64,000 bases of DNA, from NCBI GenBank assembly GCA_019925095.2, contig CM034412.1, forward strand, positions 7,065,501 through 7,129,500, in the 5' to 3' direction. Below the pieces are notes generated by a model, which saw only the letters and a list, made by a program, of their open reading frames with translations, searched no databases and was not told the origin of the DNA. The first letter of the stretch is position 1. The number at the start of each line of letters is the position of its first letter. Source of the stretch: Dendrolimus kikuchii. Taxonomy: Eukaryota; Arthropoda; Insecta; Lepidoptera; Lasiocampidae. Shown here in pieces: positions 11,203-21,589 of this stretch. The position numbers and the translations under genes are program-made.

Positions 11203-11774
11203 ATGGAGCCCTCTAAAAATGCTCTAAAGAAGTGTCGCGACAACAAAATGAACATAGTGGAATGGATTCGTTCTAAATCTAAATTATATTTTTTTACGAG
11301 TGCGTTCAAGTCTTGATAATCTATTTGTATAATTCGTGTATGTTTTTGACTTAGTTCCTAACATAATTAAATACAAAATGAATATGTTTCAATTTATATT
11401 CCATACTTAAAATGCAAAGCGGCGCACGAAATTCTTCAGCAACATGCCTAGCTCTAATAATTTTATTAATATTGAAATGAGTGGGAGGTAAAATAAAAGA
11501 AATTGACAATCAAGTTGGTTTGTGTTACTGTGCACGCAAAAAGAGCACTATCTTGAGATTTGGCAGTTGGTTTTTGCTGAGTTTGAGTCTTAATAGTTTT
11601 GATGAGTGAAGATGAGAGATTGAGTGTTTTTTTATTTAAATAGCCTCACACATCATTCTAGGTATGAAACGATTCTTTTTATTGAATCTGATGTAATGGT
11701 TGGGTTTATCCAGCGTGTATTCACTGATCGCAGACTTTGTAGACCTTGTGTGTTTCATGTCAAATTCGAAACGG

Positions 11775-11875
11775 TGGAATAATAAAAATCAAATATATTG
11801 CCGCGCTTAAAACCGTTAAAACGTTGCTTTATTAATTATGTAAGTATACTACTACTCGTGAAAACTTAAGAAAAT
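11775..11875 (-). repeat. Rep-2 copy (reverse, partial)
   Basis: GCCGCGCTTAAAACCGTTAA AACGTTGC, followed by TCGTGAAAACTTAAGAAAAT, matches the copy at 29640-29800 over its right end. Confidence 0.65.
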
Positions 11876-11974
11876 ATAAAGTGTTGTAATGTAAATGTTA
11901 CATTATATTATATTTACTAATACTATTAAATTGGAATCTTTCTAAAATTATTTTATGTTCCTAACATTTCACTG

Positions 11975-12240
11975 CGGGACCGTAGCGCCGCGTTTGCGGG
12001 GCTACGGTCTGAATCTATGAGACAGAGTCCATTTTCGGCAAACGTTGCGTTTCAACGGGTGTTGTTCTACCATTCTCCTTACACTGTGACTTGGGGTACA
12101 GACAGTTGTAAAATCGAAAGTGGGAGCCGGCGAGTCTCGCCTCGCGGCGGTCGGCGGGCGTCGAGTTTAATCGCACTTTAATAGCCGCGGCGTTCTACAA
12201 AGAGGATGCGCGGCTCCAATACCGCCCGTGTCGATTCAGG
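11975..12240. promoter_or_regulatory. CpG-rich island with a strong hairpin
   Basis: About 260 bp of CpG-rich sequence (CTCGCGGCGGTCGGCGGGCG at 12140-12159) within AT-rich DNA. At its left edge, GACCGTAGC (11978-11986) and GCTACGGTC (12001-12009) pair with an inner CCGC/GCGG stem and GTTT loop. No recognisable coding frame. It may be a conserved regulatory element of the neighbouring developmental gene. That is inference. Confidence 0.4.
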
Positions 12241-12318
12241 AAACAACGAAATTCTTTACCGTCACGCTTATATTCCTTCATAAGGGTGTATAGGAGTATA
12301 TTGTTACTTACATAATTT

Positions 12319-12400
12319 GATAGATAGATAGATAAGTCTTTATTGCACACCATTACAGAAAAGTTTAAGACTAGTAGTAATATTCTATTTGTGTACAAAG
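12319..12400 (-). mobile_element. LINE tail fragment with (GATA)n
   Basis: On the minus strand a GGTGTGCAATAAAGACTTAT end, like the tail at 20335-20475, runs into (TATC)n, seen on the plus strand as GATAGATAGATAGATA. Confidence 0.55.
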
Positions 12401-12562
12401 CACGGTCTTACTTACCTTAAAAAAACAATCTTGTCCAGACAACCCGTAGCAGGAATAAATTAGATTGGGAACAGTGGTCTACATAATTATTATACTATTG
12501 CTTACATTTTAATAATAAATATACCGATACTACTATACGATGTATGTAAATGTAAATACAGG

Positions 12563-12719
<157 letters not shown>

Positions 12720-12818
12720 AAAGAAGAAGCAAGTGACGTGTGTAAGAATGTGCCTAAATGGCGCTCTGTTGTTCGTGCCTACCCCGCAAGGGAACTGGCG
12801 TGTATGTATGTATGTATA
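12720..12818 (+). mobile_element. LINE L-A terminal fragment ending in (TATG)n
   Basis: Encodes the last residues of the family at 3544: EASDVCKNVPKWRSVVRAYP followed by ARELA. It then runs into TATG repeats. Only about 80 bp of LINE remain, directly behind the AC/AT microsatellite. Confidence 0.7.
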
Positions 12819-12819
12819 A

Positions 12820-14045
12820 AAGAAGAATATAATTAATTATAATTATTTAAACCTACTTTAATTAGAATATAATTTATTTTCTGTTGGCACTAAGATTTTA
12901 AATGTCTTTCTCAAATATTGACAAATAAAGTTCTAAGTTACTACCAAATTGTTTAGTTACATTTTTAGAATACACTTCATTTTTAGATTTATTTTACTAA
13001 TATATAAGCTTTTTATTGATAGATTCTGTTGCTAATAATTTATATATAAAATATGGTAGTACTGGAATTAAATCAGAACTAAAACATTAAAGTAGAATTT
13101 AAAATTTAATTACAGACTAAAATATCATAAACAATATAAAGATAGGTACCCAATCTAACACTAAATACAAAATAAAAAATAATCAAGTTGAGCGGTTTTA
13201 GGGCCTGTTGGAGACCTATTTTCAGACAAAGTAAGAGACAAAAATTCTAAAAACGGCAATTGTTATTTCCTTATACATGGTGGCATTTATTTTGATATCA
13301 CAGAGATATTAATTATATTAGTAGATACTTATCTATATAAGATTCATTAGGCTAATAGTAATTAGTATATGTTGTTATTAGAAAGCGACACGAATCAAAA
13401 TGGACAGAAGAACAGACATTATTGTGATTTATATAGACAGTCGTAAATTTATTACTAGTAAAAGTTCAACACATCTTACGGGTTATTTAGATAGATAGAG
13501 ATTGCTACCTCAGTCTATCATATATTTTATGACAAGGGTTAATTAATTGTTTCACCTTTCGCTAGCACTCACTTTATACAAAGCTCATAAAATTCACATA
13601 GCAATAAAACATAAGTAATATAAATTATGTACCTACTTCAAACCTTTTACGCTGTTTATTGTCATTCATTTTACTAATTACTACGCAAACTTATGGGAAG
13701 AACACATTATAAAAAAGAATTGTAAGCTTGTAATTATTACTGAAAAAGAAATAGTATTAAAAGTATATAATTAAAACAAATTTATGAATGCAATGGAAAT
13801 TTTAGAAAACGTGTTTTGGTAATGTTCTCAATGGACTATTATTTGGGACCTAATTGATTGTTTTTTACCAAATGGTTTAAATTTTCTTTACATAATGTGA
13901 TTATACTTAAACTCAAGTTTTATTCAATGTAAATATTTTCTTGTAAATAAATTAAAATGTAAACTTGTTAAAAGCTGTTTCTTAAAATTGTATAAATATA
14001 CTTTTATACCGATGCCTATTATATAATTAATAAGTAAGTGCTTTG
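12820..14045. other. Very AT-rich DNA, no recognised gene
   Basis: Long AT-rich stretch with no coding signal and no repeat seen elsewhere in the window. Confidence 0.5.
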
Positions 14046-14047
14046 AG

Positions 14048-14210
14048 TTTTGAGTTGTGTTCCGGCATTAATGGCTAGATTCCAGTCTCCCATTAGAGAG
14101 CGGCAACACAATAGTAGCACGTTTGATATTACAAATTTCGAAAGATGATGATAACCGCTTTCCATCAGGTGGGTCGTAGCCTGTTTGCTGAACTCATCCA
14201 ATAAAAAAAT
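14048..14210 (+). mobile_element. Rep-1 copy, 5'-truncated and diverged
   Basis: TGAGTTGTGTTCCGGCATTA through CCAGTCTCCCATTAGAGAGC to AACCGCTTTCCATCAGGTGG and an AATAAAAAAAT tail. Confidence 0.7.
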
Positions 14211-14369
14211 ATGGTTTTGATAGTTATTTTCTAATTAACTACTTAGTGCTTTGTAATCGACAAGTAGTTGCTAGTCCTAACGATGATTAGGACTTATTCG
14301 CAAGTTAACTACTTAATAAATGCAAATGTAAACCAGGCTTAATGGCAACTGAATGAATGAATAGAATAT

Positions 14370-14505
14370 AGAAACCGGCTGTGTGTCGACGCTAATGGAA
14401 ATCCCTTCGAAAGCTAATTTGACCGCGGTGAGCGGTGCGGCACAATGGCGTCGCGAGTGGCGCAGATGGGAGTGTCCGCCCAAACTCATAGACACAGTAA
14501 TTAAC
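14370..14505. other. Locally GC-rich block
   Basis: GACCGCGGTGAGCGGTGCGG and following sequence is GC-rich, without a protein that I recognise in either strand. Candidate conserved noncoding DNA only. Confidence 0.25.
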
Positions 14506-14524
14506 CTTAAGCATAATGTACTCA

Positions 14525-14658
14525 TGGCCGGTTCCTATATCTTACTCTGTATTCATTTGCCTTACTATTGGTTCAATTTGACATTACTTGTATAAAGGTT
14601 ATGTCTTTTAAACGAAAGTAAGGCAAATAAACGGTAGCTAAGATATAAGAATCGGCCA
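14525..14658. mobile_element. Short TIR element (MITE-like), TCA duplication
   Basis: The ends TGGCCGGTTCCTATATCTTA and TAAGATATAAGAATCGGCCA are inverted repeats. The similarity continues inward (TTTGCCTTACT against AGTAAGGCAAA). TCA is found directly on both sides (14522-14524 and 14659-14661). The total length is 134 bp with no coding capacity. Confidence 0.75.
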
Positions 14659-14734
14659 TCAACGAATTTGCTATTGACTGTCTTTACAGTAGGTGTGGCC
14701 GCATTACATTTTTAAGTTAAGAGTTTAAATCTAA

Positions 14735-14925
14735 GAATTAGCTGTCGATCATCGAAAACCGCATCGAATTCGGCCCAGTGGTTTTTACGTGAATCCCGAA
14801 CAAACAGACAAACCGACAAGAAATCTAAAAAAAATTACATCGTTTATATAATCTATTTCAGTTTTTTTTAATAGTCGTAATGTACAGACGCGGCATGTTT
14901 AGAATTTTGTACCTAATATTATTAG
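14735..14925 (-). repeat. Rep-3 copy, partial
   Basis: AGCTGTCGATCATCGAAAAC, TTTTTACGTGAATCCCGAAC and CGGCATGTTTAGAATTTTG match the reverse-oriented copy at 41577-42120. Confidence 0.65.
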
Positions 14926-14929
14926 ATTT

Positions 14930-15680
14930 ATTTAAGCTTTTTAAATAAGCAGTCGCCATTCTAATTTCCATTAAATTCTGTCGAGCTCAAAATAAACTTT
15001 GTAATAGGTAGACAAAAATTCGGAAAACTTTTATCTTTGGTAAGGCGTGCAAATAGATGGGAAACGGAATCTTAAAAAGTGGTACAAAAGATTTCTCACT
15101 TTTCTCTTCACGAATTCTTCTTCTCTTCAGAATCTGTTGATTCTATTAAGTTAGTAATAATCACATAAAAAATATGGTTAATATTTTAATAACATGATAA
15201 TAATAACTGCAAGGCCACCCTGTTCTCAATAAATTATAACTCAGATATCACTTTTGCATAAATAAAACAGTATTGTAAGAGGCATTTGGATCGTTCGGTA
15301 GCCGCCTTCCGACCGATATTGTAACCCATAACACAGAAATAAATTAAAGAAAAAACTTGTAAATGGTCAGAGAAAAAAGGATGTAAGTATCAAAGATGCC
15401 GCGGTCACGTCTTAGGCCGGTTACGACGCGAGCGCGTTCAGGCTATGGCATAATACTATCTCTTCAAAGGGCTGCCGTTGTTAAGCTATGGTGTTAACTC
15501 ACTCTTAAATATTCGCCGACTTTATCTCGCACTCAGAGTAAGACCATAAACCCATTAACTTTATATGTTATAACATTGTCAACAAAGTGTAAACTAAAAC
15601 TAATTTAAAAATGTACTTTAAAAAAATGCCTAATAATATATATTTAATAAAGCAGAAACTATAAAATAAGTTACGAGTGT
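14930..15680. other. No recognised gene
   Basis: AT-rich, with a small CpG-rich patch at 15400-15445 (GGTTACGACGCGAGCGCGTT). Confidence 0.35.
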
Positions 15681-15685
15681 ATAAA

Positions 15686-15836
15686 TCGTGCGCAGAAGGT
15701 TTGCCGATGATAACCCCTACTTCTTCTTACAACCGCGACCGCGGTCATCTATTTCTTATTATTACTTAGTAGACAAGCCCCGGTCCCGGTCATAGGAAGG
15801 TGGAGGGGTGATTATCGGCAAACCTTTTGCACACGA
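15686..15836. mobile_element. Short TIR element, 33-bp ends
   Basis: 15686-15718 and 15804-15836 are inverted copies (about 28 of 33 positions), sharing AAGGTTTGCCGAT. The 151-bp element has no ORF and no clear flanking duplication. A further imperfect palindrome, ACCGCGACCGCGGT, lies inside. Confidence 0.7.
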
Positions 15837-16160
15837 CTTTTATGTCGTATCTCAAATAACGCATTATACACTTAGATATATCGGCGTGACACAATCTCTG
15901 ACACGAACATTATTCCAATCCCAGATGTGGCAGACACATTAAAGAAACAAATGACTCCGTTAAAGATGTAATATAATCCGTTACAAAATGGCAAAACATC
16001 TAGTAAGCGTAGGCTTACATAACAATTCAGTACGTTCTCGTGGCAGAACGTAACGCAGTAGTCGAATATGCATGGAAAATCGTATCCAAATACGTAATGA
16101 GTATCTTTAAAGAGAATAATTTCTATATCATCGTTAAATAACAGGGATATCAAAATATAT

Positions 16161-16291
16161 CCAGTCTCCCTTAAGAGAGCAGCAGCGCATTTGTAGCACC
16201 TTTGGTGTTGCAAATGTTAATAGGCGATGTTAACCGCTTTCCATCAAGTGGGCTTGCCTGTCTGCTGAACTCCTGCAATAAAAAAAATATA
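16161..16291 (+). mobile_element. Rep-1 copy, 5'-truncated
   Basis: Begins at CCAGTCTCCCTTAAGAGAGC and ends GAACTCCTGCAATAAAAAAA. The tail is near-identical to those at 21052, 22690 and 49836. Confidence 0.8.
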
Positions 16292-16448
16292 CATATAGTA
16301 AAAATATTTTTTTTAAATAAAATAGTGTAACAACATCTGAGTGTTAATTAAAAACAAAAAAGTATAAACGTATCCTTCATTGCATACATTTTGCAAACTC
16401 CTTCATAAAATAGGTAATTGAATACAATTTTCTTTATTTACTTTTTAT

Positions 16449-16660
16449 GCTGGAGCTTCAACTGCGTTAATGTTAAATATTAAGGCTGTGTGTAAAGAAA
16501 AACGCCGTTAACGCAAAGCCACATTACTGTATATACATACGTTATCTGTCAATATTTAACGTGATTGACAGTGTCGCATCTTAAATAACGCATTAAACCC
16601 ATCGCCATATCTGCATTAAACAGCCTAAAGCTTTAACACTAACGCAGCTGAAGCTCCACC
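16449..16660. mobile_element. TIR element M-1, complete copy
   Basis: The left end GCTGGAGCTTCAACTGCGTT and the right end AACGCAGCTGAAGCTCCACC are inverted repeats, with further inward similarity over about 40 bp. It contains CGCATCTTAAATAACGCATT and AAACCCATCGCCATATCTG, found again at 59888-60060 and, reversed, at 7385-7525. Nonautonomous DNA-transposon-like element. Confidence 0.75.
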
Positions 16661-16719
16661 TTAATACGTTGATAAACACAATTTAGTATAAATATCAGCA
16701 GTGACACATCACCTTAAGA

Positions 16720-17110
16720 GCTTTTAATTAACACTGTGTTCGCAACACACGTTAAAAGGGTGATGCGCAAGCGCAAGGCACAAATGGCGCGGAGGTTGTG
16801 CCGGGGGGAGGGCTGATAAAGAGAGGTGTCCAAAGGAACGAGAGGTCCGACCGCGGCCGGCACAAAGCGGGCGGCGGACACCAAAGGCGGCGGCGCGCGC
16901 GCTAATTGGAGGCCGGGCGGACATCAAAGCGCGCCGACACTACGACGTTTATATTAGGCAGGTACACTCCCGCGCAACTCGATTGATTAATTTCACCGCG
17001 AGATCCGCGCTAGGCAATTAGTAAGGCTTTGTTGTAAGGTCGCGAGATACCTTTTCGGACTGTATTGAGGTTTTGTGAAGTGCATGTCAGATCGTATTGT
17101 GTGGCGGTAG
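16720..17110. promoter_or_regulatory. GC-rich island, candidate enhancer or promoter
   Basis: The strongest CpG-rich block in the left half (GGCGGCGGCGCGCGCGCTAA at 16886-16905). Seen by eye: a TCF/Pangolin-type ATCAAAG (16923), a T-box half-site AGGTGTC (16825), a homeodomain-type CTAATTGG (16903) and GATTGATTAATTTC (16981), plus GATAAAG (16816). The combination would suit a mesodermal or neural enhancer. The open frame on the minus strand (16724-16927) is compositional. Function is inference. Confidence 0.4.
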
Positions 17111-17267
17111 GGGTGAAGGTTGTGATCCGAATTGATTTTAGGGATATTCCTGCTGCGCATGCCGTTTGTGAGTTGTATGGAATTATAGATGGGCTGAAAC
17201 TGAGGTAGATTAGTTACGCTCTTTACACTCTCAAATTCTTACATTAATGTGCATATTTTTTACAATT

Positions 17268-17380
17268 ACCACGTGCTGTCGGTGAAGGAAAACATCGTGA
17301 TGAAACCCGCCAATCCGTCTTAGCCATGGGTGGCGGGTATATTGTTCGTTGCCCCTAGGATATTATGGGCTGTTGTTATT
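17268..17380 (+). repeat. Rep-5 copy (CACGTGCTGTCGGTGAAGG type)
   Basis: CGTGCTGTCGGTGAAGGAAA then AACATCGTGATGAAACC and GGTGGCGGGTATATTGTTCG. The reverse-oriented CTTCACCGTCACTACCGTCA at 42595 is a relative. Confidence 0.5.
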
Positions 17381-17384
17381 ATTA

Positions 17385-17782
17385 TACAATGCAAAAAGCT
17401 TTAATATAAACACTTCTGCCCCAGTTGCTTTGTCACTGTCTGAGGGTATAAAGAAGAGTAGGAAACGCTTTATATTTCCAGTATTTTCCAGTTCAAAGCT
17501 CAAAAGTTAGGAGGGGAGACAATGTTAATAATTTTGGAAGTAAGTATCACACCACCAAGCGGTTTAAATAAGAAAAATCATTGTGATTTTTGTTTGATCG
17601 CCTGTCTAATAGCACCACGCGCCTATTGCAATGAAATAAAAAACTCCCTGGAGGATGTAACTAGAGTTCATGTCAAATTTTATATTTTTTGTAATTTCGT
17701 TATATATAATTTGTCACGATACATATATATAATAAATATACCTTCCTGCCAAATGTCATCCATATAAACTCAATAGCTTCTA
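17385..17782. other. No recognised gene
   Basis: The open frame at 17522-17767 lacks any recognisable domain or splice context. Confidence 0.4.
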
Positions 17783-18373
17783 TCTATACTAATATATGAA
17801 GCTGAAGAGTTTGTTTGTTTGCTTCTCTCTTTTCTTGCACCATATCCCAATTAATTGGGGTCGGCACAATATGTCTTTTCCTTCCACACTCCTCTATTCT
17901 GACATACATCTTCTGTCACACCATAAATCATCATAGCATCCTTCATACAATCCATCCATCTTTTTTTGGTCTACCTTTACATCTGAATCCATCCATCTAG
18001 TAGTTTAACATTATTTTTGTCACGTGACTTTCATCTCTCCTCATTATATGCCCATGCCAACTTAGTCTTCTTCCTCTCAATTTTTCAGTAACGGGTGAAA
18101 CTTCCAGAGATTCCCTTATGTACTCATTTGTTTGTTTGAACGCACTAATCTCAGGAACTACTCGTCTGATTTGATCTCGCTAAGACCAATAGGAGCGGAG
18201 CACCAATGAAGAATGTTTCAAAATCGGGGTGTTTTTTTCCTTTTGAGAGCTTCCGCTGCGTGCGCTGCGTAAACGATTAAAGTTTCGCAAAAATCATGTG
18301 TGACAGAACACAGAAGTTAGCGTTAGCTCAAAGTCACTATTCAACGCGGACGAAGTCCCGGGCAGAAGCTAGT
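17783..18373 (-). mobile_element. Retroelement tail Rep-7 (CGCGGACGAAGTCCCGGGC), split by a LINE insertion
   Basis: The outer repeat runs from ACTAATATATGAAGCTGAAG to ACGCGGACGAAGTCCCGGGC and AGAAGCTAGTA, in the reverse orientation of the copies at 31618-32195. It is interrupted at 17822-18126. The uninterrupted counterpart near 32150 shows the join expected before insertion. Confidence 0.7.
17822..18126 (-). mobile_element. LINE C-terminal fragment (family L-B) nested in Rep-7
   Basis: TGCACCATATCCCAATTAAT TGGGG, CTCCTCTATTCTGACATAC and ATACAATCCATCCATCTTTT are, on the minus strand, a degraded LINE end (RPKK-WMDCVK and ADPNNWDK-like residues). TTTGTTTGTTTG lies on both sides (17810-17821 and 18127-18138), consistent with a 12-bp target duplication, though the motif is low-complexity. 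Confidence 0.65.
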
Positions 18374-18375
18374 AT

Positions 18376-19175
18376 TATATAAACTCTATAGTTAGAGATG
18401 ATAAGGATGCCGGTTTTATCAAGTTTGCTATCAAGCCTTTGGAACTAATATAACAATGTTAATGTAAAGATAATTTTCCTTATAAAATAAATAGTTTAGT
18501 AGAGTTGACTAAAGTCGATATTAAACGATTCATTTCTATATTTCAATTTGGATGAATCAACCAAGGTGATCTACATAGACACGAACTTGAATCATTCAAT
18601 GTCATTGAATATGGCCGTGTCCTTTCAGTTCTATGCTTTCAATAAAATTGACCCGTTTAATACAAGTATTACGTTGAAACAATTTCAAAACGGTCTCTCC
18701 AAACAACGTTTAGCCAAAGAAAGATGCGTTAAACGGCATGAAAAGTTTAAAATGCCATGTTCCACCTAGAAACCGAATGAACAAGCGTGTAACTTTTTTC
18801 TAAACAACAAAGCGATCACAGTTGCATTGTCCTTACAGAATCACACAGCCATCCGTGAAGTGTTGACATTAAGTCCGATTATGTACGCATTGGATATGGC
18901 TTCTCTCATCTCCTTCACCAATTTATTTTTACATTCATTCTCACCTTATTACAAAAGTAATAAGATTGGAATTGGCATGTGTTATTTGCATAAGTACATT
19001 GGTAAAGTTATCTTTCGGAGCTTTTGATAGAGCGACGGTATGTGTGAAGGTGGGATGGGATTATTGTCAGTGATCGAGGATATATTAAAGAAGGTCAGAT
19101 ATAAGGTCAGACAGATGAGTATTTTTACATTTTATTTAATAAGTAGTCTTTAATGTACATCTATACCAATTCCAA
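18376..19175. other. No recognised gene
   Basis: Two short open frames (18548-18769 and 18827-19027) show no domain, and neither is flanked by convincing splice sites. Confidence 0.35.
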
Positions 19176-19179
19176 AACA

Positions 19180-19640
19180 AAGTATTGAAAGGCATTGTAA
19201 ACGCGCCATGGTACATTAAATCGGGCGACCTCCATCGGGACCTGAAAGTGGAGTTTGCTAGCATTATCAGAAAGTACGGGGAAGCTCACGAGCGTCGACT
19301 TCACCATCATGTGAATGTCGAGGCCATCCAGCTCCTCGACAACACGGATATAATGAGAAGGACCAAAAGGACAAAACCGTTTGAACTAGTACTATAAACA
19401 AAACTAAAGTGTAGTGTACTGTGCTCACTTATTAAAGAACACATGAACAAAGTGTCCTCCCCTTAATAGAGACAATAAGAAAAGTGCTAATGGACACTTT
19501 CTTAGTAGTATAATTTTAGTTAATTTAGGTTATATTTAAATTACTAATTAGCCTTTTTAGATTAGATTGTAATATTAATGTGGTATCTTTCGATAGAACA
19601 TTTGTGAAAAAAAACCTATAAATAAAATTGAAGTGATTGT
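19180..19640 (+). mobile_element. Jockey-type LINE ORF2 C-terminus and 3' UTR
   Basis: Encodes IVNAPWYIKSGDLHRDLKVE, then HERRLHHHVNVEAIQLLD, ending RTKRTKPFELVL and a stop at 19395-19397. NAPWYV-DLHRDL, HPNVEA-QLLD and LKRTKPFEL are the standard end of Jockey/BMC1-like ORF2 proteins. The 3' UTR continues to about 19640, ending AAAAAACCTATAAATAAAAT. 5'-truncated, inactive. Confidence 0.85.
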
Positions 19641-19789
19641 TGCTGTTTTACGATACCTATTCATAAATGACAATTTTTAGAATTTCGGTGTGGAGTATAT
19701 ATACCTATATTGTTATGAAAGCTGGTCCCGAAATATGTATTTAAAAAAAGAGACAGATAATATATAAATAATTATGATGAAAAAATATT

Positions 19790-19990
19790 TTTTAGCTAGA
19801 CGTGTTGCTGGGGAGTTTCTTGCCGCATCTTCTTTAAACAGCGATAACACGTTGCGAAACGGTGTACCTACATATAATAGAGTAGGAAGTAGATTGAAAT
19901 TTTAATTTACATGTGTGTCTGTCAAAAAGTATTCTCCAGTGAAACTTATTTTTTATAAAAACTTTGAATTTCAATTTGAATACGCTCCAA
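19790..19990 (+). repeat. Rep-6 copy
   Basis: GGGGAGTTTCTTGCCGCATC, TAACACGTTGCGAAACGG and CTCCAGTGAAACTTATTTTT match 6640-6800. Confidence 0.65.
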
Positions 19991-20034
19991 GAACGGCAGA
20001 TTTTGAAAATGCAACTTTTAATATTATAATAATT

Positions 20035-20475
20035 CTTTTACGGTGCAGGCTGTCAAACTTAGAAATATGCTGCCTCTTACTGTCAAAGAGACCAAATCCT
20101 TACCAACATTTAGAAACTTGCTCAGAAAACACTATTTGTCCACAAATAGCTATGTCTGATTAACAGAATATAATCATGTTAATACATTCATTATAATAAC
20201 TTCTGTATTATTGTATATATGTGACTATGTATATATGTATGTATTTGTATATTTATTTCTTAAATTAGTTTGAGTATTTGTGTATATATCGCCTTTTTCC
20301 TGCACCACCTATATCGTCTGATTCAAATTTCTTACATTTAGGTTTCCTGGAAGAGATCGCTTTGAGTGATAAGGCCGCCTATTATATTGCCTAGAAAATA
20401 TTGTAAATATGGTCTGTTTTTGTAATTGTATATTTTGGTGTGCAATAAAGTGTTATCTCTCTCTCTCTCTGTCTG
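20035..20475 (+). mobile_element. LINE C-terminus and Rep-4 3' UTR ending in (TC)n
   Basis: Frame 20044-20160 encodes VKLRNMLPLTVKETKSLPTF then RNLLRKHYLSTNSYV, a degenerate Jockey-like ORF2 end. The conserved tail CCTGGAAGAGATCGCTTTGA to GTGTGCAATAAAGTGTTAT follows, and the copy ends in TCTC repeats. Confidence 0.7.
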
Positions 20476-20811
20476 TTATGTCTGAGCATCACATGAAAAG
20501 TACTAAACAGATTTTAATGAAACACGACACTGAGCTAGTTTGATCCCGGTTCAACGTTTAGGTTACTTTTTAATATGGCATTTTTGGTGCCATTACTGTA
20601 ATTCACTAACAAACACGTCATCATTGGGGCAAACGTAATGAAGTATCGCTAGAACTGGTAGTATGTAAAAAGTCTAGATAATAATTACCTATAGGTATAC
20701 TCAAGGTGGGCAAGTCCGTCAGTGGGGTAAGATCGTACACCTCTCATTTTTTAGCTTTTTAAAATGAAATTTAACGCCAACTACAATTCCAAAATAGAGG
20801 TGAGGCCGCAT

Positions 20812-21052
20812 ATGGCATTTGCCAGGCGGTAGGGTATTTGCCCGACTGGATGGCTACCACCCCTGGTCTAAAGTATGTCGCCATAACAACCTTGAGTTGT
20901 GTTCCGGCACTAGTGACCAGGTTCCAGTTTCCTTTAAGAGAGCAGCAGCGCATTTGTACCACCTTTGGTGTTGCAAATGTCCATAGGCGATGGTAACCGC
21001 TTTCTATCAAGTGGGCCGTCTGCCTGTCTGCTGAACTCCTGCAGTAAAAAAA
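20812..21052 (+). mobile_element. Rep-1 copy joined to a LINE
   Basis: GGCATTTGCCAGGCGGTAGG through GCATTTGTACCACCTTTGGT to CTCCTGCAGTAAAAAAA. The A-tail is immediately followed by the 5'-truncated LINE at 21053. Confidence 0.8.
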
Positions 21053-21585
21053 ATGAAGTACAGCTCACACCTTTGGGCTGGACGACCTGCCTACCTTAAT
21101 TCCCTGGACTGTATTCATCGTCGAGCCGTTCGCGTTGTTAAAGTTCCCATACTCACAGACGGTCTAGATACGTTTGGCCTTACAAGAGACTTCGCTTCTC
21201 TCTACGTATTCTACCGACTGTATAACGGGGACTGTTCCGAAGAACTATTTAGAATGGTGCCTTCGTCCTCTTTCTACCATAGTACCGCTCGCCATCGGTT
21301 GGGAGTTCACCACCACTTCCTTGAGCCGCTTCGCTCATGTACGCAACGGTTCTGTAGAACGTTTCTCTTACGTACCGTGGGGATTTGGAATGAGCTCCCA
21401 GCCGAGGTTTCCCCACAGCGCTACGATATGGAGTTTTTCAAAAATGGTGTCATAAAACTTCTTCGAAGGCGGCAGCGTGTTGGTGACATCTCTGGTGTTG
21501 CAAACGTCCATAGGCGACGGTAACCGCTTTTTATCAGGTGGGCCGTCAGCCTCTCTACTGTACTCCAGTTACAAAAAAATAAAAG
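21053..21585 (+). mobile_element. LINE reverse-transcriptase C-terminus (family L-C)
   Basis: The open frame to 21523 encodes the end of a LINE ORF2: SSHLWAGRPAYLNSLDCIHR, RAVRVV, FASLYVFYRLYNGDCSEELF, STARHRLGVHHH, FLLRTVGIWNELPAEV and MEFFKNGVIKLL. It is intact from the truncation point to the stop. The frame ends inside sequence (GGTGTTGCAAACGTCCATAG and following) that is also the tail of all Rep-1 copies, and an A-rich end follows at 21571-21585. Confidence 0.85.
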
Positions 21586-21589
21586 ATTT

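Noticed and set aside
16724..16927. Arg/Ala-rich open frame on the minus strand
   Set aside because: Explained by the GC-rich island. No domain, no splice signals at its edges.
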